DNA of 19,533 nt, taken from positions 1 through 19,533 of the forward strand of contig CAZLDQ010000108.1 of NCBI GenBank assembly GCA_964558295.1, written 5' to 3'. Source of the stretch: JBDKTH01 sp964558295. GTDB lineage: Bacteria > Planctomycetota > Planctomycetia > Pirellulales > Thermoguttaceae. Under the pieces are notes generated by a model. It was not told the DNA's origin, did no database searches, and saw only the letters and a list, made by a program, of their open reading frames with translations. The translations under genes and the position numbers were made by a program. Below, piece by piece: positions 1-7,188 of this stretch (the stretch's first letter is position 1; the number at the start of each line of letters is the position of its first letter).

Positions 1-57
1 CGCCCGCTGTAAACTCAAATCGGTCTATCCCAAAATCAAGCTGTGACAAAGCACTCG

Positions 58-75
58 TCAGCAGAATCTGTGGGT
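58..75 (+). repeat. Left terminal inverted repeat of the ISL3 element
   Basis: TCAGCAGAATCTGTGGGT is the exact reverse complement of 1617-1634. Matching degrades just inside (taaattc against tgaaaac) and stops immediately outside. The outermost base could be a chance match, so the true end may be 59. Confidence 0.8.
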
Positions 76-1308
76 AAATTCTGGTTCGGGGAGGTCGCCA
101 AGTTGGTGATATAAGGCGATTGCAATGGCTTTCTCCGTCCGAAAGCCATACGCTTTTCTCATCGTGAGTTTTGCTTTGTTGTTCAAACCCTCCACAATCC
201 CGGCGGAAATGGCGCCTTCCGCTCGGAACCAGTTGAGAATCAACGCTCGGTGACGACGCAACGTCTTGGCCACTTTCTTCATGGGACCGATCTTCGATCG
301 CATGGTTCGAGTACACCACTGGCGAGGAACTTCGCCGCACACGCCGGGTAGCAATACTCCCAGAACCGCTGAAAGTCCTCCCGCATCAGACGGCTGCGGA
401 CCGATTGCAGATTGTACTGGAGCAACTCCGACATCTTCACCGCCTGCTTCTCCGTAAAGTTCTCCTTCCGCTTCAACAGACACCAGCGGGAATGTTTCAG
501 CACCGGCTCATAACCGTCACGCTCCAGCCGCTTCGCCTCCGCCGCACGAACCTCGTCGATCGCCTTGTTCATCTTCGACATCACGTGGAACCGGTCCCGC
601 ACGTGAACCGCTTGGCCCGCCTTCTTCGCAATCACCTTCAAATACGGCTTCCACAGGTCACTACATACGAACCGAAGCCGGCCCGAACGCTCACGGCCGA
701 ACATCCGGAAAAACCGCAAGAATGTCTTCGTGGTGCGATCCTTTCCAACCCATAGCAGGCGTCGGCAGTCCTCGTCGATCTGGTACACCAACGTGAGATA
801 CTTGTGCCCACGCTGCCACTGGATTTCATCCACGCCAATCGCTTCAACGTCGTCCAAGTCTCGATGCCAGCCCCCAGGAAACAGCGTGGTGTACCGAGCG
901 AAACACGTGTTCCCACGTCGTCCCGAACACCCTCGCCACTTCCTGTCACGACAGCCGCTTCGCCCACCGGGCCAAGAACCATCGGTAGCTGGTCGTCAAC
1001 CGACTTTTTCCCTTTGCCCACGGAACTTGTTCTCCTTTCACCCCACCCTGTGGACAATCAACCCGTCGCATCGCATCGAGGAACAACACGGCGATCCCCC
1101 ACAGCGGCACATACTCGAATCGCCGTTTCGTCACCCGGTCGTATCCCGGGGCCGGACGGCCGCAGCCGGAGCAGATCGGTCGCCCGTTGGCTCGGGCGGC
1201 CACCTCGACCTCAATGGCCAATTTGCCGTCTTCCTCCAACATTCTGACTTTTCCGTACACAAAGGACTTGTAATGTTCGATCCGATTGAGGATAGTCTTC
1301 AGTCGCAT
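58..1308 (-). pseudogene. ISL3-family transposase, inactivated by one stop and two frameshifts
   Basis: DDE-type transposase of ISL3 / COG3464. The N-terminal part (1308-949) has a zinc-finger-like CSGCGRPAPGYD and the sequence VPLWGI typical of the family. A TGA at 948-946 stands where LS(W)QEVA would be expected, so TGG to TGA is likely. Near 865-875 one base is missing: WGLA is followed by HRDLDDVEAIGVDEIQWQ in another frame, which holds the first catalytic Asp (GVDEIQ) and the second (CSDLWKPY). Near 320 a second base is missing, and the frame moves to the C-terminal part with the catalytic Glu in IVEGLNNKAKLTMRKAYGFR. The stop (60-58) is inside the inverted repeat. Start chosen at MRLKTILNRI; the open frame further upstream has no family-like sequence. 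Three independent lesions make this a pseudogene rather than programmed frameshifting. Confidence 0.88.
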
Positions 1309-1322
1309 CCTGTGGCGTCTCC

Positions 1323-1359
1323 GGTTGGATGGCTTGTTGTTGCAAATCCATCTATAACC
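1323..1359. other. Imperfect hairpin upstream of the transposase
   Basis: GGTTGGATGG (1323-1332) faces CCATCTATAACC (1348-1359), pairing GATGG/CCATC and GGTT/AACC with a bulge. It sits just upstream of the transposase start in the IS non-coding part. It might be part of the same structured region as 1388-1524. Confidence 0.35.
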
Positions 1360-1387
1360 GAAAGGCCCACAGGGTGCTACGATTCTC

Positions 1388-1535
1388 CTTGGCCGTCCTC
1401 GACTACAATTCGTCTCGCTTGGTGAAGCGGAGTCGGGCTCTGCGGGGACGCAACCCGACAAGGAATAGCCAAGCCAGGGCGGGTAAATGACCCGTAGGCC
1501 CTGGCGACTTCACGCCGCCAGGGCTGCTTTTCCCT
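1388..1535 (+). ncRNA. Possible structured small RNA inside the IS, plus strand
   Basis: Several stems fit into one compact fold. CTTGGC (1388-1393) pairs with GCCAAG (1468-1473) and encloses two hairpins: CGCTT-ggtg-AAGCG (1416-1429), and GTCGGG (1432-1437) with CCCGAC (1454-1459), whose inside is TGCG-GGGA-CGCA (1441-1452), a GNRA-type tetraloop on the plus strand only. Next comes CCAGGGC (1474-1480) with GCCCTGG (1498-1504), enclosing GGGT-aaatg-ACCC. The last arm also belongs to a terminator-like hairpin (1498-1524), so the two are mutually exclusive. The GNRA loop and the T-rich tail both favour plus-strand transcription, divergent from the transposase. I recognise no known RNA family. 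The same DNA could instead be the folded 5' leader of the transposase, or a palindromic repeat. Confidence 0.35.
1498..1531 (+). terminator. Hairpin with short T-run, intrinsic-terminator-like
   Basis: GCCCTGGCG (1498-1506) and CGCCAGGGC (1516-1524) form a 9-bp perfect stem with a 9-base loop, followed by TGCTTTTCCC. The T-run is short, so strength is uncertain. Its left arm is also used by the preceding stem, which gives an attenuator-like arrangement. Confidence 0.4.
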
Positions 1536-1616
1536 TCTGCCATTTATTTGCCCTGCCATCCCTCTGAAAATCCAACCTGAACACCACCAGACATCTCACT
1601 ATCTTCAGCCGTTTTC

Positions 1617-1634
1617 ACCCACAGATTCTGCTGA
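1617..1634 (-). repeat. Right terminal inverted repeat of the ISL3 element
   Basis: Exact reverse complement of 58-75. Outside lies a purine-rich stretch, 1635-1749, in which I see no gene. Confidence 0.8.
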
Positions 1635-1749
1635 AGACCCAAAGGAATAAACCGAAAAGGGCGCGAAGAGCGCGAAGGATTGAAGGAGACGGATTGGAGT
1701 GGAACAGTGCGTCTTTCCGAGGGGCGAGCCCAATTCGCGAGGAGTAAGC

Positions 1750-2193
1750 TTAACGCTTCAGGTCGAAGGTGAATTCATTGGGCGAGCCGATTTTGACCTC
1801 GGCGGTCAGGCCGCTGGTTTGCTCGTTGGCGTAGCGTTCGGGGATTAGCGACTTGGGCGGCGGTGCGACCTTGGGGTTGGTGGGATCGAAGGGAGTCTCG
1901 TCCCAGCAATTGACGACCACCTTGTAGAAACCGACCTGAGCGCCGTCGCCTGGAGTGCTCGTCATCAGGACGAACTTGCCGTCGGCGGCGATTTGGCCGG
2001 TGGCCATGGGGCCGCGGGTCCCCTTGCTGTTGTCGGGCATGAACTGAATCCGGCCCTTGGTCAGCGGGGCACCGTCCAAGGATACGGTGCCGCTGACCTT
2101 GGCCATTGGAAGGGAATTGCCCCCCTGGCAGCCCAGAAACAGCAGCGTGAGCAAAGAAGCGGCAACCAAGACCAACCGGATCGGGCGAGCCAT
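1750..2193 (-). CDS. Small lipoprotein, carboxypeptidase-regulatory-like type
   Basis: A 147-residue protein with a charged N-terminus (MARPIR), a hydrophobic stretch and the lipobox FLGC ending at Cys22, so it is probably lipidated and membrane-anchored outside the cytoplasm. The mature part starts with VSGTVSLDGAPLTKGRIQF, which fits the single transthyretin/carboxypeptidase-regulatory-like beta-sandwich common in planctomycete lipoproteins. The start is supported by GGAGG ten bases upstream; the longer open frame has no signal peptide. It follows the DUF1559 gene by 62 bp on the same strand, a pairing seen repeatedly in planctomycetes, so the two are likely co-transcribed. No specific function is known for the family. 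The Phe at lipobox position -3 is slightly unusual. Confidence 0.8.
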   Translation of the reverse strand: MARPIRLVLVAASLLTLLFLGCQGGNSLPMAKVSGTVSLDGAPLTKGRIQFMPDNSKGTRGPMATGQIAADGKFVLMTSTPGDGAQVGFYKVVVNCWDETPFDPTNPKVAPPPKSLIPERYANEQTSGLTAEVKIGSPNEFTFDLKR

Positions 2194-2255
2194 CGACAAG
2201 AATCCTCCGAAAGAGACGGTCTGCGGATCAAGCAGGGGAAGCGGCCTTCGCATCG

Positions 2256-3212
2256 CTACAGATTGGTGTTCGTCTCGCCACCGGCTATCGACGCGCGGGC
2301 ACGCCAGATGCTGATGTCGATCGTGTCGCTCACGAAGACCGTGCTGCCGTCCGCATTGAGCATCATACACCCACCGGGATGATGGGAGCTGAAGGGGAGC
2401 AACGTCCAATCGCTCGCATAGGCTCCCTGGGCAAAGACCTGATTCGGACCGTAGAACATTCCCTTCGTGGCCCCGGAGCCTTCAAGGACAATCCCCATCA
2501 CCCAGGGGCTCCAGCGGCTGTCGTAGTCGAACCTGGAATAGCCGATCGACTCCATAATGGTCGGGCGGTATTCGCCGTACATGAAGGTATTTGACGTGCC
2601 ATCGGTGATGTCAGCGAACCGGGTCTTGCTATCGACGTAGAACATGCCGGTTTGCGCGGCCGTCGGTTGCGGCGAGCCAGAACTGTTCAGTGCACACGAC
2701 CTGGTCCCGCTCGTTGTGAATCCCATCACGCCCAGGTAACAGGTGACCGCCGCATTGAAGTGGGAGAAGCCGCGATAGTGATAGGCATCCCCCAGAGTCT
2801 TGCCGGAATAGGAGGGACAGATGTAACCGGGGATGACGTTAAGCGCAATGGACTGATTCACTGGATTGGCGAAGCTCTGATTGAAATCGATCGTCATGTA
2901 GAGCGTTTGCTGTTCAACATAGGGCAAGATCCTCGCCAGCGGGCCAAAGCAATTCAACTGGGGAGTATCACTCGCGGTGGCCGTGAACGTGCGGCCCAGC
3001 GAACCGGGAGGAAAACACTTCACCGCCGACTCGTAGTTGTGCAACCCAAGCCCGAGTTGCTTGAGATTGTTGTTGCACTGCGACCGCCGCGCGGCTTCCC
3101 GAGCGGCCTGGACAGCAGGCAGCAACAGCGCGATCAAGATCCCGATGATCGCAATGACAACAAGGAGTTCGACCAGCGTAAACCCGTTTTGCGCACGCTG
3201 TTGACTAGCCAT
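2256..3212 (-). CDS. DUF1559 pseudopilin-like protein
   Basis: A 318-residue protein. The N-terminus has the type IV prepilin signal, Gly10 followed by FTLVE (Glu15), then a hydrophobic helix to about residue 33 and QAAREAARR, so it should be cut by a prepilin peptidase and held in the inner membrane. The remainder is the DUF1559 (SBP_bac_10) domain. The C-terminus carries HPGGCMMLNADG, the H-X9-DG motif characteristic of planctomycete members. Many paralogues per genome are usual in this phylum; individual roles are unknown, with assembly into type II secretion-like pseudopili or surface fibres being the common guess. The start was chosen at MASQQR because the prepilin leader then has a normal length; AAGGG lies about 8 bases upstream. 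Confidence 0.92.
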   Translation of the reverse strand: MASQQRAQNGFTLVELLVVIAIIGILIALLLPAVQAAREAARRSQCNNNLKQLGLGLHNYESAVKCFPPGSLGRTFTATASDTPQLNCFGPLARILPYVEQQTLYMTIDFNQSFANPVNQSIALNVIPGYICPSYSGKTLGDAYHYRGFSHFNAAVTCYLGVMGFTTSGTRSCALNSSGSPQPTAAQTGMFYVDSKTRFADITDGTSNTFMYGEYRPTIMESIGYSRFDYDSRWSPWVMGIVLEGSGATKGMFYGPNQVFAQGAYASDWTLLPFSSHHPGGCMMLNADGSTVFVSDTIDISIWRARASIAGGETNTNL

Positions 3213-3436
3213 CGCGTTGCCCTTTGGAAGACGGTGGAATGAAGCCGTAACGCATGAACGCCTATCCCCCCCGCTCAAAAGGATACCCGAGAAGGATATT
3301 GCGTGTCTTGTCTCTGGCAGCATCGAAGGAAAAGACAAGGTTATACACCCTGCAGGGGGGGGCGATACTGCCCGATGCGAGGTTTGAACAGGTTAATGGC
3401 CTGTTGGGTTTGCTGGCCATCGCCGAACAACTCGCT

Positions 3437-3465
3437 TTGACATGGGCGACAGTTCCAGGTATGCT
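3437..3465 (+). promoter_or_regulatory. Sigma-70-type promoter for the receiver-kinase pair
   Basis: TTGACA (3437-3442), a 17-base spacer, then TATGCT (3460-3465). The -35 is a perfect consensus and the -10 matches four of six. Transcription would begin near 3472, leaving a leader of about 84 bases before the proposed TTG start. Confidence 0.6.
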
Positions 3466-3542
3466 ACCACCCCTTCGTGCGGGGCTAGCTTGGTACGAAG
3501 TCTGAACGGTGCAGACAGGGACGTCTGGCCGTCGGTTGCCAT

Positions 3543-3548
3543 GGAGGG
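3543..3548 (+). promoter_or_regulatory. Ribosome binding site that decides a TTG start
   Basis: GGAGGG sits 7 bases before TTG at 3556. The in-frame ATG at 3541 overlaps this site and has no ribosome binding site of its own, so TTG 3556 is the better start. Confidence 0.65.
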
Positions 3549-3555
3549 TGTTAAC

Positions 3556-3951
3556 TTGGACCAGGATCACAGTGTATTGATCGTCGATCGTTCGGAGGAA
3601 ACGCGGGAAGTGCTGAGAACGGCTTTGGAGCGGCGGGGGATGCGGATTTTCGCAGCGAGCCGAGCTCAACGCGGCCTGGAACTTGCCCGGCAGCACCAAC
3701 CTGATCTGATTGTCCTCGATCTGGAGGTAGACGATTCGGCGCCGGAAGAGGTCTGCGCACCGTTTACTGAACATGCCCAGGGGCACCATACACCCATGGT
3801 AATCCTCGGCAACCTACGTCGCCACTCTGACGACAGTAAAGATGGGCAAGCTGGGGAATTTGTCTCTAAGCCCTATCACTACGGGCCGCTGATTCGTAAA
3901 ATCGAAGAGTTACTCAGCGTGCCGGAAGGCTATTGTCCCCGGAGCGTCTGA
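3556..3951 (+). CDS. Single-domain response-regulator receiver, degenerate
   Basis: A 131-residue CheY-like protein made of one receiver domain and no output domain. The phospho-acceptor is Asp55 in LIVLDLEV, and the conserved Lys is Lys105 in FVSKPY. Two usual features are missing: the N-terminal acidic pair is reduced to one (Asp11 in LIVDRSEE), and the Thr/Ser switch is Gly85 (MVILGNLR). Phosphorylation may be weak, or the protein may act as an adaptor. It lies 70 bp upstream of the FHA-GAF kinase on the same strand behind a good promoter, so the two probably act together. The start is the TTG preceded by GGAGGG; an annotation starting at ATG 3541 would be five residues longer. Confidence 0.85.
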   Translation: MDQDHSVLIVDRSEETREVLRTALERRGMRIFAASRAQRGLELARQHQPDLIVLDLEVDDSAPEEVCAPFTEHAQGHHTPMVILGNLRRHSDDSKDGQAGEFVSKPYHYGPLIRKIEELLSVPEGYCPRSV

Positions 3952-4021
3952 CGACTGACCGCCGGGGGTTTCCCGAGATGCGGCATGTCGTCAGGTCGAC
4001 GCATTTCTCGGAGTGATCGCC

Positions 4022-5713
4022 GTGCCTTCTTTGTTCGTGATCCGCGGCAACGACCAGGGGGCCCGATTTGAACTGCAACACGAAGTGATCGGGCTGGGTC
4101 GCGATGCGTCTAATGCGGTCCAACTTCACGACACGGAAGTCTCGCGTCAACATGCCGAAATCCGGCGTGTGGACAACGTCTTCACACTGATCGATCTGAG
4201 CAGTTCGAATGGAACTTACGTCAACGGACGACGGGTGCAACGTTGCACGCTCACCAGTGGTGATCAGGTCCAACTTGGCGGCACGTTGATGCTCTTCACC
4301 GGTCCGACGGGAGATGTCGAGTACGACCTGACCGGCAAGGTCCATATCACAGCGGGCTTGGCGTCGGACGAGCAATCGCACATCATCCGCTCCGTGACCC
4401 ACGAAGAGGGAAGCCGGATTTTTACCCACGATCTCGGCACGGCGTCAAACAGCTGGCTAGCCCGGGCACACAGCAACTTGCAGGTGATGTATCGCACCGC
4501 GTTGGCTGTCAGCCATACGCTGGACATCGATCAACTCTTGCAGCGCATCATGGAGTTGATCTTCGAATGGGTGGAGGCCGACCGAGGTTGCATCATGCTC
4601 GTCGATCCCGACAGCAAGCAACTCGTGCCCCAGGTTCGCCGCACTCGTCAGGGAGTCCGCTCTGACGAGAAGATTACGATCAGCAAGACAATCCTCGATT
4701 TCGTCAGGGAGCGGAACGAAGGGGTGTTGACCAGCGACGCCCGGCAAGACGACCGCTGGAATCCGGCGGCGAGCATCGTGCGGGCGGGGGTGCGTGAGGC
4801 GATCTGCGTGCCGATGCAGGGGCGGTACGACATGGTGGGGGTAATCTATATCGATACGTCCACATCACCCCAGGACATCATCCAGAAAGGGGGGGCGACA
4901 AAATTCAGCGAAGATCATTTAAAGCTGATGATCGCCATTGCCCATCAGGCGGCGTTGGCCGTTGAGGATACCCGCTACTACTCGGCCATGGTTCAGGCCG
5001 AACGTTTGGCGGCGATTGGCCAGACAGTGGCCACGTTGTCGCATCACATCAAGAATATCCTTCAGGGAATCCGCGGCGGCAGTTATCTGATCGAAATGGG
5101 GCTGTCAGACCATGACGAATCGCTGGTACAAAAGGGTTGGGCCATCGTCGAGAAGAACCAGAACAAGATCTCGACCCTCGTACTCGACATGCTAACGTTC
5201 AGCAAGGAACGCGAACCCGACCTGGTCCCTTCGGAAATGAACCAAGTGGTCGGCGACGTAGTCGAACTGATGCAGTCGCGGGCTCAGGATCTCGAAGTCG
5301 AGCTACACTGGCAACCGGCCGAGCAGATGCCGACGTTAGTCTTCGATCCGGAAGGGATTCATCGGGCCGTACTGAATGTAGTCACCAATGCGATCGATGC
5401 AGCGGCAGAGACGAAGCAAGGAGGTCGCGTACGCGTCTTGACCGAGTACGCTCCCGCGGAGGCGAAGGTGCGGATTCGGGTGGACGACAACGGAGCCGGA
5501 ATCCCGCCCGAGCATATGGACAAGCTCTTCAGCCCCTTCGTTTCCTTTAAAGGAAGCCACGGCACGGGCTTGGGACTTCCGGTGAGCCAGAAGATCATTA
5601 ACGAGCACGGGGGACGGATTACCGTCGAGAGCAGCGTGGGGCGAGGAACCCGTTTTACGCTGGAGATCCCCGCGATTGCCCCCGGCGCTGCTTCTGCCAC
5701 GCGGGCATTCTGA
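4022..5713 (+). CDS. FHA-GAF sensor histidine kinase
   Basis: A 563-residue soluble kinase with no membrane segment. The N-terminal FHA domain (about 5-95) has GLGR at 24-27, SRQH at 41-44 and SSNGTYVNG at 61-69, the residues that bind phosphothreonine peptides. A linker and a GAF domain (about 155-310) follow. The kinase core has the H-box LSHHIKNILQG with His341 as likely phospho-acceptor, an N-box LNVVTNAIDAA near 455, DDNGAGIPPEHMDKLF near 488 and GTGLGLPVSQKI near 515. This architecture ties a serine/threonine-kinase readout and a small-ligand or redox sensor to phosphorelay. The preferred start is GTG 4022 because GGAG lies 8 bases upstream; GTG 4013 would overlap that site. The cognate partner is probably the receiver immediately upstream. 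Confidence 0.9.
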   Translation: MPSLFVIRGNDQGARFELQHEVIGLGRDASNAVQLHDTEVSRQHAEIRRVDNVFTLIDLSSSNGTYVNGRRVQRCTLTSGDQVQLGGTLMLFTGPTGDVEYDLTGKVHITAGLASDEQSHIIRSVTHEEGSRIFTHDLGTASNSWLARAHSNLQVMYRTALAVSHTLDIDQLLQRIMELIFEWVEADRGCIMLVDPDSKQLVPQVRRTRQGVRSDEKITISKTILDFVRERNEGVLTSDARQDDRWNPAASIVRAGVREAICVPMQGRYDMVGVIYIDTSTSPQDIIQKGGATKFSEDHLKLMIAIAHQAALAVEDTRYYSAMVQAERLAAIGQTVATLSHHIKNILQGIRGGSYLIEMGLSDHDESLVQKGWAIVEKNQNKISTLVLDMLTFSKEREPDLVPSEMNQVVGDVVELMQSRAQDLEVELHWQPAEQMPTLVFDPEGIHRAVLNVVTNAIDAAAETKQGGRVRVLTEYAPAEAKVRIRVDDNGAGIPPEHMDKLFSPFVSFKGSHGTGLGLPVSQKIINEHGGRITVESSVGRGTRFTLEIPAIAPGAASATRAF

Positions 5714-6021
5714 AGCCCCTCTTCGGAAGCAGATAGCGAGTCGATATGAGCAGCCAGACTGGCCTGTCAGATTCTCGCGTCAGGACGTACCTCCCTTGGC
5801 TTTCTCATGCACGGCGTTACACTTCTTGGGACGAATGACGCTCGTGCGTGAAATAATACGCGGCACAGACGCAGCGGCTGTTGCCCGTCGGGTTGTCAAC
5901 ATGGTTCTCCTCGCGCTCGGCCGAGAGGAAGAGCATCGCACGGAGTATGCAGATTACGGGGTTGGCAACCTGAGGAGTCATGAACGGCACGGTTTAACAC
6001 ACCATACGAGGAATCCCAACG
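5714..6021. other. Intergenic region with no visible gene
   Basis: About 308 bases between the kinase stop and dodecin. Reading frames crossing it lack recognisable protein character. A short palindrome CTCGGCCGAG lies at 5916-5925. I see neither a convincing terminator for the kinase nor a strong promoter for dodecin, though dodecin must have one here if it is not read through. Confidence 0.5.
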
Positions 6022-6228
6022 ATGACAGAACATCTGTACAAGAAGATGGAAGTGGTCGGCACCTCTACCCAGTCGTTCAGCGACGCTGTGTCAGTGGCCA
6101 TACCCAAAGCGGCCGAGACGGTCAAGAACATGAGTTGGTTCGAGGTAGTTGAACAACGGGGCGCTATTGCCGAGGGGAAAGTCAAAGAATACCAGGTAAC
6201 CGTCAAAATCGGCTACCGAGAAGCCTAG
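6022..6228 (+). CDS. Dodecin, flavin-binding storage protein
   Basis: A 68-residue protein of normal family length. Dodecins form hollow dodecamers that bind riboflavin, FMN or other flavins (and CoA in some species) and protect them from light or buffer their level. The family hallmarks are present: KKMEVVGTS near the start, the Trp in MSWFEVVEQRG that stacks on the flavin, and the C-terminal beta strand YQVTVKIGY. GAGGA lies about 10 bases upstream of the ATG. It stands alone on this strand and converges with the hydrolase gene, with only 6 bases between the stop codons. Cytoplasmic. Confidence 0.93.
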   Translation: MTEHLYKKMEVVGTSTQSFSDAVSVAIPKAAETVKNMSWFEVVEQRGAIAEGKVKEYQVTVKIGYREA

Positions 6229-6234
6229 GCAACG

Positions 6235-6891
6235 CTACCTCTCACCGACAAACGGATTGGTTCGCCGTTCCCGTCCCACGGTCGTTGCCGGGCCGTGCCC
6301 GGAGTACAGAACAGTGTCTTCGGGTAGGGTGAAGAGTTTTGCGCGAATCCCGGTGATCAAGCTCTCACTGTCTCCATCGGGGAAATCAGAGCGCCCGATG
6401 CTTCCAGCGAAAACCACATCCCCCACAAAGACAACATGGGGGGTATGGCCTTTCCACAGATAGGCTACATGTCCCGCAGAGTGGCCTGGGATGGCCAAGA
6501 CGTGGAGCGTAAAACCGGCGGCCGAATACTCGTCGCCATCATTGACGAGCTGATCTGCCGGAGGGCTCAGAAGCCGGACGCCGAAGGAAGCGGAGAGGTT
6601 GAGCACTGGATCAGTGAGTTTGGGGGCATCGGCGGCACCAATAACCAACGGGCAGTCCGGCCAGCGATCTTTGAGGGCGGCATTGCCAGCAATGTGGTCG
6701 CTGTGGCCGTGGGTATTGAGAATGGCGGCTGGAGCCAGTCCTCGCCGATCAAGTTCGGCCAGAATCCTCTCCGGCTCCAGGCCCGGATCGATCACCAGAC
6801 AGTCGGTTCGCCCGTTAATTTGGGCAATATAGCAATTCTCTTCAAAGAGTTCCGAAACAACGGTCGTGAGAATCAGCTTCGATGGAGTCAC
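6235..6891 (-). CDS. Metallo-beta-lactamase-fold hydrolase, glyoxalase II-like
   Basis: A 218-residue cytoplasmic hydrolase. The metal site is clear: THGHSDH (His61, His63, Asp65, His66), then PGHSAGH, the GDVVFAGSIGRSDFPDGD segment with the bridging Asp, and SGHGPAT near the C-terminus. Length and the GSIGRSDFPDGD segment fit the short YcbL-type glyoxalase II-like group, which lacks the glutathione-binding C-terminal domain of true hydroxyacylglutathione hydrolase. Substrate is therefore probably a thioester, but not assigned. The start is GTG 6891, with GGGAGGG seven bases upstream. It ends 6 bases from the dodecin stop. Confidence 0.88.
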   Translation of the reverse strand: MTPSKLILTTVVSELFEENCYIAQINGRTDCLVIDPGLEPERILAELDRRGLAPAAILNTHGHSDHIAGNAALKDRWPDCPLVIGAADAPKLTDPVLNLSASFGVRLLSPPADQLVNDGDEYSAAGFTLHVLAIPGHSAGHVAYLWKGHTPHVVFVGDVVFAGSIGRSDFPDGDSESLITGIRAKLFTLPEDTVLYSGHGPATTVGRERRTNPFVGER

Positions 6892-7188
6892 GAATTGCCC
6901 TCCCCAGCGGGTTGGAAATTGGGTAAAGTGTAGGGGACTTTTGAGGTTCTTTCACCGGTATTTGTGACGAATAGATAAAGCTACCGTATCAAATGAAACA
7001 TTGTAATTGGGCCCGGGCAAATCAACGATAACGACGAAGAGAGCTTTGCGTAAAGAAACGGATTTCATAGCAGCGACTGTGTCCCTGGCCTCAACGTGTA
7101 GCGTGCCCCGTGTAGCTTGCCCCCGCAGCGAGCTAGCCGGTGTAGGCCAGGATCTCGCCCAGGAGCGTTCAACAAGGGAGTGATGTAC

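Larger units (their letters stand above)
58..1634 (-). mobile_element. Decayed ISL3-family insertion sequence, complete end to end
   Basis: The element is bounded by an 18-bp perfect inverted repeat (58-75 and 1617-1634). It holds a single minus-strand transposase that reads as ISL3 (COG3464) once two frameshifts and one stop are bridged. The transposase stop codon lies inside the left inverted repeat, so the coding region runs right to that end. About 310 bp between the transposase start and the right end carry no convincing gene but are highly foldable. The 8 bases outside each end (agcactcg and agacccaa) differ, so no target duplication is visible; it has either decayed or arisen by recombination. 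Transposition in cis looks lost, although intact ends could still be moved by a related transposase elsewhere. Confidence 0.8.
3213..3555. other. Intergenic region between divergent genes
   Basis: No gene is visible. It separates the minus-strand DUF1559 gene from the plus-strand receiver gene and must hold both promoters. The plus-strand one is clear (3437-3465); I cannot place the minus-strand one. It contains homopolymer runs of seven C near 3266-3272 and eight G at 3355-3362, which may be length-variable. Confidence 0.6.

Noticed and set aside
1377..1559. Minus-strand 60-codon frame in the IS non-coding part
   Set aside because: It spans the palindromic stems of the RNA candidate. The apparent coding potential comes from the inverted repeats.
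1..1634. CRISPR array or toxin-antitoxin content near the left end
   Set aside because: No regularly spaced direct repeats and no small paired genes. The repeats seen are inverted IS ends and RNA-like stems.
50..1642. Eight-base target duplication around the IS
   Set aside because: Flanks agcactcg and agacccaa differ at several positions; shifting the end by one base does not help.
5676..6152. Plus-strand frame between the kinase and dodecin
   Set aside because: It overlaps dodecin in another frame and has no protein character.
6950..7010. Promoter upstream of the DUF1571 gene (TTGTGA and TATCAA)
   Set aside because: The spacer is 19 bases and both elements match poorly, so it is not strong enough to list.
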